A stretch of DNA of 8,307 bases from Nitrosotalea sp. (lineage in GTDB: Archaea > Thermoproteota > Nitrososphaeria > Nitrososphaerales > Nitrosopumilaceae): positions 1 to 8,307 of the forward strand of contig JAJPEA010000083.1 in NCBI GenBank assembly GCA_023252335.1. The letters are read 5' to 3'. A model generated the notes under the pieces. The model saw only the letters and a program-made list of their open reading frames with translations. It was not told where the DNA came from and did no database searches. Both the position numbers and the translations under genes were made by a program. Shown in pieces: positions 1-4,468 of the stretch (position 1 is the first letter of the stretch; every line of letters begins with the position of its first letter).

Positions 1-2
1 GG

Positions 3-116
3 GTAATAGGGGTTACCTGGGGATATAACACAAAGGCCGCACTCGAAAAGTCAAAGCCAGACTATATAGTGGAAAAGCCAGAGGATCTTGAGAACATAAT
101 CTTGCAGAACAGCTGA
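3..116 (+). CDS. HAD-superfamily phosphatase, C-terminal end (5' truncated by window)
   Basis: An open frame enters from the left edge and ends at TGA 114-116, giving 37 residues. The fragment reads VIGVTWGYNTKAALEKSKPD and then YIVEKPEDLENIILQNS. A 'xGVxWGYN' strand followed by 'PDYIVxxPEDL' is the usual C-terminal end of phosphoglycolate-phosphatase-like HAD hydrolases. In that family the last Rossmann strand is followed by a helix carrying 'A/P-D-x-I/V' and 'P/LxEL'. The catalytic aspartates and the cap domain lie outside the window, so the substrate cannot be named. The gene converges on the minus-strand glycosyltransferase, with 50 nt between the two stops. No clear poly-T terminator is visible after the stop. 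Confidence 0.75.
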   Translation, partial: VIGVTWGYNTKAALEKSKPDYIVEKPEDLENIILQNS

Positions 117-166
117 ATGGGACTTCTGATGACAGGGGGAAACGATGGCCTGCATATGCGCGCGTC

Positions 167-1378
167 TTAAAAGTTGACGGGGTTTTGAACTGTATCTGCC
201 ACAGAATACGTCCTGCCCCTCCATGTTACTGCACGGCTGCTCTTTGCGTTCTTGATCCCGCTTGCAAATCCGCTAACTATGATGGCACCTCCAAGTGGCG
301 CACCAAGCGCATACCTTCCAGCAAGTCCAAGTCCCTTGACTGCATCGACCAAGCTTGCAAGATACACAAGCCCTGATGTAACAAGGGATGCCATAAATAA
401 AACCGCAAATGATTGCGACGCAGGCTCAAAGACTGTAGCATAGACAAGTATCGGAAACGGCATGAACAGCAAAAACAGCACCGCAACAAAAACTCCCAAC
501 GCAATAGTTGCGGATTGTATATACAATGGCGTCATTAGGCGCTTTAATGCATGCCAGAGCGTGACCACGTCCCTTGCCCAGATTGCCTCAACAAGGTGCT
601 CCCCTCTTACCATCTTTATCTTGTATCCCGACTCCTTTACCTTTTTGCCCAGTGCCCCGTCTTCGACTAACTCGCCTTTTACGCCCTCATGAGTGCCGAC
701 CTTGGAATATGTCTCCCGTCTTATGATAAAGAAGCTACCAAAGAAATAGCCCGTCTTTTTTGAAGGGTCGTTTACCCTGATTGCGGAAAACCTTGTGTGC
801 AAACACGTGAACAGGACCGGCAATGTTATCTTTGTCCACCAATCCAAGCAGAGCATCCTTGGTATTACAGTCAAGGCGTCCAAGTCCTCGCTTAGGAGGT
901 GTGAGACTGAAAGGGATATGGTATTTTTGGAATGAGTCGTATCTGCATCTGTAAATAGCAAAAGTTCGCCTGATGCTTTCCTGTATCCTTCCACGCAGGC
1001 CCAGCTCTTTCCCATCCATTTTTCAGGTTTTGGGCCTGCAAGGACATACTTGACCTTGGGGTGGTCTTGTGCAATCTTTTTGATCATCTCGCCCGTCCTG
1101 TCCTCTGATCCGTCATCGATTGCAACAATCTCATAATTTTCATAGTCTTGGTTGACCAATGATCCCAAACACCGCTCGATGAACCCCTCCTCGTTTCTTG
1201 CAGGTATTATGACGGAGACTTTGGGATTGTGGTGGGGCCTTGGAGTAAACCTGTCAAGAAAAGGCGAATCGCGGAAGGTTATCAGCATTGATCTTATCAA
1301 GAGTACCCATGTCACTGATATTGCGGTCAGGATTGCAACCAGTGCATAATTGATCATGTCTACTGTGATTATGCTCAT
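167..1378 (-). CDS. Membrane-anchored family 2 glycosyltransferase
   Basis: This 403-residue protein transfers a sugar from a nucleotide or lipid-phosphate donor at the cytoplasmic membrane face; the acceptor is unknown. An N-terminal helix (about 9-31) is followed by a GT-A domain starting at KVSVIIPARNEE (53-64). Donor-site motifs are visible: DDGS (88-91), DAD (144-146, the metal-binding DxD) and ED (239-240, the usual catalytic-base region). Three hydrophobic segments follow (about 287-318, 322-346, 356-374), and the protein ends with a basic WRGR motif (386-389). The layout, with 'PEKWMGKSWAC' between the second strand and DxD, resembles carotenoid or hopanoid-type glycosyltransferases (CrtQ/CruC-like), but that is a similarity and not a substrate assignment. 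ATG 1378 is the first start; ATG at residue 8 is an alternative. The gene converges on the HAD phosphatase. By eye it is more G+C-rich than the genes to its right. Confidence 0.9.
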   Translation of the reverse strand: MSIITVDMINYALVAILTAISVTWVLLIRSMLITFRDSPFLDRFTPRPHHNPKVSVIIPARNEEGFIERCLGSLVNQDYENYEIVAIDDGSEDRTGEMIKKIAQDHPKVKYVLAGPKPEKWMGKSWACVEGYRKASGELLLFTDADTTHSKNTISLSVSHLLSEDLDALTVIPRMLCLDWWTKITLPVLFTCLHTRFSAIRVNDPSKKTGYFFGSFFIIRRETYSKVGTHEGVKGELVEDGALGKKVKESGYKIKMVRGEHLVEAIWARDVVTLWHALKRLMTPLYIQSATIALGVFVAVLFLLFMPFPILVYATVFEPASQSFAVLFMASLVTSGLVYLASLVDAVKGLGLAGRYALGAPLGGAIIVSGFASGIKNAKSSRAVTWRGRTYSVADTVQNPVNF

Positions 1379-1470
1379 CTTGACTATCTCTCTGCTTCTT
1401 TGATGCTTTGCAAGGCGTTAATCTCAATGGATGTTTGAATTTGTGACATGGGTTAACGAGTCTTGCATTC

Positions 1471-1480
1471 CTATTTATTT
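1471..1480 (-). promoter_or_regulatory. Possible TATA box for the glycosyltransferase
   Basis: On the minus strand this reads AAATAAATAG, an A/T-rich box of archaeal TATA type. Transcription starting about 25 nt downstream would give a leader of roughly 65-70 nt before ATG 1378. That is longer than the leaders inferred for other genes here. No better box lies closer to the start, so the assignment is weak. Confidence 0.3.
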
Positions 1481-1505
1481 TGTGACCTGGGCCAAAAACC
1501 AAAAC

Positions 1506-1515
1506 CATGCGCATG
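1506..1515. promoter_or_regulatory. Perfect 10-bp palindrome abutting a TATA-like box
   Basis: CATGCGCATG is a perfect palindrome. It lies directly before TTTTAA (1516-1521), where the archaeal BRE element and activator or repressor sites usually sit. It is G+C-rich within A/T-rich surroundings. A dimeric regulator site is plausible but cannot be shown from one copy. Confidence 0.3.
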
Positions 1516-1521
1516 TTTTAA
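1516..1521 (+). promoter_or_regulatory. Possible TATA box for the 44-codon ORF
   Basis: TTTTAA lies about 30 nt before ATG 1549. That spacing would put transcription start within a few bases of the start codon, matching the leaderless or near-leaderless style of this window. It is the main support for the small ORF downstream. Confidence 0.3.
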
Positions 1522-1548
1522 GATGACCAATTTGCAAAATCAATTTTA

Positions 1549-1683
1549 ATGATGCAGAAAAATAAATCTCCCACTGAAGATATCACCGTACATGTAGTCG
1601 CATTGTCTAATGATACCTCACGTGAAGCGAGAGTACACTCTTTGATGCTTTTGATGGGTGTCAGGATGTGTTGCAACAAATAG
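1549..1683 (+). CDS. Possible small protein, 44 residues, unknown function
   Basis: ATG ATG at 1549/1552 opens a frame that ends at TAG 1681-1683. The product begins MMQKNKSPTEDITVHVVALS and ends with a hydrophobic stretch and two adjacent cysteines (MLLMGVRMCCNK). I do not recognise a family. The case for a real gene is the TATA-like box 30 nt upstream, the palindrome beside it, and the lack of any other feature on either strand. Against it are the short length, no known motif, and no way to judge codon bias over so few codons. It runs opposite to the neighbouring genes. It could equally be a chance ORF in a spacer. Confidence 0.25.
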   Translation: MMQKNKSPTEDITVHVVALSNDTSREARVHSLMLLMGVRMCCNK

Positions 1684-1769
1684 AGAAGGCCACGAATTTA
1701 ATCAAGGTTTTACCTAGTTTAAAATGGATTTAACAAGGGGAGTGTACAAAAATGCAATTGATGTTGATG

Positions 1770-1895
1770 TTATTTTTTAGCCAATTTGTTGTACAAGTTC
1801 TTTCTTTCCTTTAACAGATCTTCTGCCAATTCCTGAACTTTCTTGCCCTTCTGTTCCTTTGTGGCTTTTTGCATAATCTTACCCAATATTCTCAT
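1770..1895 (-). CDS. Small lysine-rich, predicted helical protein (34-41 residues)
   Basis: The frame from ATG 1895 encodes 41 residues ending with TAA 1770-1772. A second ATG at 1874 gives 34 residues beginning MQKATKEQKGKKVQELAEDL. The 3' part (LLKERKNLYNKLAKK) has leucines spaced like an amphipathic or coiled-coil helix, and roughly a third of the residues are lysine. From ATG 1895 the frame overlaps the end of the Doc-like gene by 17 nt; from ATG 1874 it starts 4 nt after that gene's stop. Either arrangement fits co-translation at the end of the nuclease/Doc cluster. No family is recognised. It could be a nucleic-acid- or protein-binding peptide or a partner of the Doc-like protein, but classical Phd antitoxins precede the toxin and are longer. 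It could also be a remnant. Confidence 0.4.
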   Translation of the reverse strand: MRILGKIMQKATKEQKGKKVQELAEDLLKERKNLYNKLAKK

Positions 1896-2103
1896 GTATC
1901 CATTTCCTAATATCCCTTTCCGAGATTTTACCCGAGGCCAAATCCACCAGCGCAGACAAGAATTCGTCGTCTGTAGCTACCATCCTGAAACCGTTGATAC
2001 GAAGGAAGAGTTCCCCTAAAAACGCCGCCGTCCTTTTATTGCCGTCTGCCAAGGGATGGCCATTTACTATCTGGGATATTAGGTACGCTGTACACTCTTT
2101 CAC
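1879..2103 (-). CDS. Doc/Fic-family protein lacking its N-terminal part
   Basis: This 74-residue product carries the Fic core HPLADGNKRT, matching the Doc-type H-x-F-x-D/N-G/A-N-K-R loop with Leu in place of Phe. The family-typical helix (AAFLGELFLRINGF) and C-terminal helices ending RKWIHENIG follow. Doc proteins are toxins that phosphorylate EF-Tu; other Fic proteins AMPylate targets. Full Doc is about 126 residues, so roughly the first 50-55 are missing, and homology begins only at about TAYLISQIV. I chose GTG 2103 because it overlaps the nuclease stop by 4 nt (GTGA), suggesting translational coupling. TTG 2127 is an alternative that adds eight residues encoded inside the nuclease gene. 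No Phd-like antitoxin is visible. It is either a decayed toxin or a retained Fic core; activity without the N-terminal helices is doubtful. Confidence 0.7.
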   Translation of the reverse strand: MKECTAYLISQIVNGHPLADGNKRTAAFLGELFLRINGFRMVATDDEFLSALVDLASGKISERDIRKWIHENIG

Positions 2104-3590
2104 TTGACACGAATTCCATCTAACCAATCCTTGACAACTCGCGTTGCAATACAGTCGTCCTCGTTGTAATCCAAAATAGGATCAAGCTTATTCTTGTTCT
2201 CCTTTGGATTTGCAACATAATCCAAGTACATTGCAATTGATTCTGTGGCATCCACACCTTTGTGTCTCCAGCTAAACCCAAGAAACTTGGCCACAGGCTT
2301 TAGACCAGTTCCATATGTGGGAAAATATACAGAATCAGTTGCAATCTTGTGAATGTCGATCATGTTATCAAATACCAGGTGTCGGGTTTTCTCGTCAATT
2401 TCATATTTTTCCATCATCTTATCCAAATGAACCCTTTCGTAATGATGGTAGTGATAAATGACATAGTCTTGCTGCTTTTTTACAAACTCTAAAAATTCAA
2501 CAAGCATCTCTTTTTCATGATCCAAGTCTTGGCTAACAAACGGAAGATACTTTTCTTTTGAATCCACTCTAATCAAAACTCCAATGAGATAATCCATCTG
2601 GACTAGCTCATCTCCAGCTGTTGAAGGATCAATTCCCTCAAGGTCCAAAAACATTTCAACTTTACAATTAGGAAATGAAATTGCGTTCTTGTCTTTTATT
2701 ATGGGCTTTTGTGACTGGATTGCTCTAGCAGTGTACACAAACTTTGATGCAGTTTTTCCACCAACACCTTTTATTTTTAAAAGCTCGTTCATATCTGCGC
2801 AAGCAAGGTCATCAAGTGTCTGAAATCCATTCTGGGCTAGCTTGTTTTTTGTCTTTAACGATATTCCTCCAACAAGAGAAATGTCCTTTGTTGCTTCTGC
2901 CATCTTGTTGCAATAATTTTCCCATGGAAACTTGCAGCTGCCATATGTTGGCGAGACAGGCTCGCCCTGGAGTATCTTTCTTGTCCCCTCGATTGCGTCA
3001 AGTAACAATCCCTCATACTCGCTGTATTTGCATGCAAGTTCTTCACCATCACGATTTATGATGTAAAATGTTTGAGGCGTAACACCTTGAATCTTTCCTA
3101 GCATGTAATTGTAAAATGCGCCCTGGATTATGTGGTCATCTCGTATGTTCTTTGCAAGTTTTATTTCCTTGACTGTATAGTGGTGTCCACCAAAGACAGA
3201 ACCACCAGAAGTTGATTTTTCAATGATATCTGCGTACCCTACAAGGCCTTCGGGCAGGTAAAAAACTGGCATCCCATGCATGACCTTTGAGCCCTTGGCC
3301 ATTGATTCCAAAACCATCTTGAAACCCTCTTGGGGTGTGGCAAATGAAATGGGTTCCATGTCTGGGTATTTTGCCTGTACAGTCTGTGTTTCGTGTTCGT
3401 TTCCACGCTCAAACAATAATTGTTGATATTCACTTTTGGTATCTTTTTCATTTTCAGGTACAAACTTGTTGCAATAGATTGCAAATGGTGAAGACAAGTA
3501 CATTGCAACGGTGGTTGCTGTTAGCGACTCTGAACTCAAAGGTTTTAGACAATTCTCAAATATCTTGTTTACATCCAACGTTGTTACCAC
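2100..3590 (-). CDS. RecB-like putative nuclease, TM0106 family (PD-(D/E)XK plus HhH plus RNase H-like exonuclease)
   Basis: This 496-residue, apparently full-length protein has three modules. The first (about 25-230) is a Cas4/RecB-like PD-(D/E)XK nuclease: D121 in GYAD, E142-I-K144, and Q156xxxY160. Cysteines at 40, 219 and 227 recall the Fe-S cluster of Cas4-like enzymes, but the four-cysteine set looks incomplete. The second (about 239-290) is a helix-hairpin-helix DNA-binding region with KGVGGKTA (274-281). The third (about 310-496) is an RNase H-like, DEDD-type exonuclease domain: D316/E318 in FLDLEGID, YHYHHYE (379-385), D412, and YNEDDC (475-480). This order matches TM0106-type nucleases, here without the helicase some homologues carry. 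A role in DNA repair or end processing is inferred from the family. The start is GTG; no upstream in-frame start exists before a stop. A TATA-like box about 35 nt upstream implies a very short leader. It appears to head the cluster with the Doc-like gene. Confidence 0.85.
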   Translation of the reverse strand: MVTTLDVNKIFENCLKPLSSESLTATTVAMYLSSPFAIYCNKFVPENEKDTKSEYQQLLFERGNEHETQTVQAKYPDMEPISFATPQEGFKMVLESMAKGSKVMHGMPVFYLPEGLVGYADIIEKSTSGGSVFGGHHYTVKEIKLAKNIRDDHIIQGAFYNYMLGKIQGVTPQTFYIINRDGEELACKYSEYEGLLLDAIEGTRKILQGEPVSPTYGSCKFPWENYCNKMAEATKDISLVGGISLKTKNKLAQNGFQTLDDLACADMNELLKIKGVGGKTASKFVYTARAIQSQKPIIKDKNAISFPNCKVEMFLDLEGIDPSTAGDELVQMDYLIGVLIRVDSKEKYLPFVSQDLDHEKEMLVEFLEFVKKQQDYVIYHYHHYERVHLDKMMEKYEIDEKTRHLVFDNMIDIHKIATDSVYFPTYGTGLKPVAKFLGFSWRHKGVDATESIAMYLDYVANPKENKNKLDPILDYNEDDCIATRVVKDWLDGIRVK

Positions 3591-3620
3591 TAGTCACTAT
3601 GAATTAATTGTTCTCAGATT

Positions 3621-3630
3621 TTATTAAATT
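3621..3630 (-). promoter_or_regulatory. Probable TATA box of the nuclease gene
   Basis: On the minus strand this reads AATTTAATAA, preceded by purines (AGA) as expected for a BRE. It lies about 35 nt before GTG 3590, so transcription would start within about 10 nt of the start codon. This supports both the GTG start and an independent promoter for the nuclease/Doc cluster. Confidence 0.5.
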
Positions 3631-3652
3631 TCTAATCCAGACTAGGCAATGA

Positions 3653-3674
3653 ATTGTTTTTTGTTCTAAACAAT
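3653..3674. repeat. 7-bp inverted repeat with 8-nt spacer
   Basis: ATTGTTT (3653-3659) and AAACAAT (3668-3674) are perfect inverted copies around a T-rich spacer. The element lies between the 3' end of the membrane-protein gene and the nuclease TATA box, about 25 bp upstream of the latter. It may be an operator for the nuclease cluster. As an RNA hairpin it would be A/U-rich and weak, so a terminator role is less convincing. Confidence 0.3.
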
Positions 3675-3738
3675 GGGAGAATATAGAAGTGTGAAATTAT
3701 TGTACGATCGACATGTCAACTTTTCCACCTCTTGGTTG

Positions 3739-4206
3739 TCAGTTAGAAGTATCTTTCTTGTACATCATCTTCCGCCCCTGGATGACAAATACAATCATGA
3801 CCGCATCTAGGCAAACTAGAATGGCTCCGGATGTATGGTATGAAATATTTGTAGAATTAAGAGGGGCTTCTCCAACAACCAAAAGAAAATAGAAAAAAGC
3901 CCAGAGCGATAGAGCTATTATTGATGGGGTCACTGGATTTCTTCTAGTGAACAGTTTGACTGCACCTATTATTGAAAAAACTGCAAGAATGCTGAGAGCA
4001 ATCGCTGTTGCAGTAATTTGAAGATTTAATCCTATGCCACTATTATTTGGCGGAGTAGTGTATTGTACATATGTTGTGATTGATGTTGTCATTATGGTTG
4101 AAAATACCAAAAATAAGCCTGCTACTGTCCAATATAGATTAGGTCTGTGCCACCTAGAATCGTGATTTGTTCTTGCTTCTGTTGTCAATTTGATACTAGT
4201 ATACAA
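3739..4206 (-). CDS. Four-helix membrane protein of unknown function
   Basis: The product has up to 155 residues and four clear hydrophobic segments (about 25-47, 62-86, 94-112, 124-143). Positive residues lie after helix 2 (TRRN) and at the C-terminus (GRKMMYKKD), which suggests both termini are cytoplasmic. I recognise no family or catalytic motif. The hydrophilic loop after helix 1 and a possible N-glycosylation sequon (NST, about 118-120) would face outside. The start is uncertain: TTG 4206 gives the longest frame, but a TATA-like box at about 4209-4218 overlaps that region. It would instead place transcription start near TTG 4188, giving a leaderless product of 149 residues. The only later Met before helix 2 (residue 39) lies inside helix 1 and is unlikely. 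The gene is divergent from the glycosidase-like gene. Its role is unknown. Confidence 0.7.
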   Translation of the reverse strand: MYTSIKLTTEARTNHDSRWHRPNLYWTVAGLFLVFSTIMTTSITTYVQYTTPPNNSGIGLNLQITATAIALSILAVFSIIGAVKLFTRRNPVTPSIIALSLWAFFYFLLVVGEAPLNSTNISYHTSGAILVCLDAVMIVFVIQGRKMMYKKDTSN

Positions 4207-4208
4207 AT

Positions 4209-4218
4209 TATTTCATAT
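4209..4218 (-). promoter_or_regulatory. Possible TATA box for the membrane-protein gene
   Basis: On the minus strand this reads TATATGAAAT. Initiation about 25 nt downstream would fall at or near TTG 4188, implying a leaderless message. It is the best box upstream of the gene and partly overlaps the near-palindrome at 4214-4232. Confidence 0.35.
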
Positions 4219-4232
4219 ACAACTTGTGTATG
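4214..4232. promoter_or_regulatory. 19-bp near-palindrome, possible operator
   Basis: CATATACAA-C-TTGTGTATG pairs at 8 of 9 positions in each arm around a central C. It overlaps the upstream edge of the TATA-like box for the membrane-protein gene. A dimeric repressor bound here would block TBP/TFB, the usual archaeal repression mode. The regulator is unknown. Confidence 0.4.
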
Positions 4233-4387
4233 TGTCGATTGCATACATACATCAATACAACTAATTTCATACGGGAGAATATTTGGGCGATTAGAATGGA
4301 AGTTCTTTTGGATGATGACTATAACCAAAATCTGGAAAAGAGATGTTTGATTTACTAGATTCTAGAGTTCTTATCTTTGAGGGTCAG

Positions 4388-4405
4388 TTACTTGTCGGCA
4401 AGTAA
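4388..4405. promoter_or_regulatory. Perfect 7-bp inverted repeat upstream of the glycosidase-like gene
   Basis: TTACTTG-TCGG-CAAGTAA is a perfect inverted repeat with a 4-nt spacer, about 30 bp upstream of the TATA-like box at 4435. That is a common location for an activator site in archaeal promoters. It is followed by no T-run, so an operator fits better than a terminator. Confidence 0.4.
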
Positions 4406-4434
4406 GAATGTTACATGCTATACAGTAAACACGA

Positions 4435-4441
4435 CTTATTA
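4435..4441 (+). promoter_or_regulatory. Possible TATA box of the glycosidase-like gene
   Basis: CTTATTA is centred about 31 nt before ATG 4469, which would place the transcript start about 5 nt upstream of the start codon. No Shine-Dalgarno sequence is visible, consistent with near-leaderless initiation. Confidence 0.4.
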
Positions 4442-4468
4442 GCAAAGACAGGATCTAATCTAAACTAA

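Larger units (their letters stand above)
1379..1769. other. Gene-poor stretch between the glycosyltransferase and the nuclease/Doc cluster
   Basis: This stretch holds no long gene. It contains a possible leader and TATA box for the glycosyltransferase, and a possible 44-codon plus-strand ORF with its own promoter-like box. It also contains a perfect palindrome at 1506-1515, smaller perfect 8-mers (TACATGTA 1589-1596, TCACGTGA 1618-1625), and one direct and one inverted copy of GTACACTC (1633-1640 and 1740-1747). On the minus strand a run of five T follows the 3' end of the small basic ORF (about 1749-1753) and could act as a weak archaeal terminator. I see no tRNA cloverleaf or other RNA gene here. 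Confidence 0.5.
4201..4271. repeat. Imperfect direct repeat, two 17-bp copies 54 bp apart
   Basis: The copies at 4201-4217 and 4255-4271 share ATACAA-n-T-n-ATTTCATA, 15 of 17 positions identical. The left copy contains the TATA-like box proposed for the membrane-protein gene, so the right copy may be a duplicated promoter or a second regulator site. The spacer contains another near-palindrome and a short CATACATAC reiteration. Confidence 0.45.

Noticed and set aside
735..1074. Minus-strand frames within the glycosyltransferase
   Set aside because: They are out-of-frame shadows of the well-supported GT-A domain, whose motifs DDGS and DAD lie in the main frame.
1589..1796. Perfect 8-bp palindromes (TACATGTA, TCACGTGA, TTGTACAA)
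   Set aside because: Short palindromes of this length are expected by chance in A/T-rich sequence, and none sits in a promoter position.
2744..3061. 105-codon plus-strand frame opposite the nuclease
   Set aside because: It is antisense to conserved HhH and nuclease segments, is of low-complexity His/Leu/Cys composition and has no promoter-like box.
4193..4274. Repeats considered as a CRISPR array
   Set aside because: There are only two imperfect 17-bp copies with one spacer-like interval, they overlap a promoter, and no cas gene is adjacent. The nuclease is Cas4-like only in fold and belongs to the TM0106 type with HhH and RNase H-like domains.
4147..4350. Plus-strand frame encoding a repeated TSIQIISY/TSIQLISY element
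   Set aside because: The peptide repeat is just the 54-bp-spaced DNA direct repeat read in one frame. The frame overlaps the start of the membrane-protein gene on the other strand and is rich in Cys/Tyr/Ile without any domain.
4388..4405. Inverted repeat considered as a terminator
   Set aside because: No T-run follows on either strand and no gene ends nearby; the position before a TATA box favours an operator.
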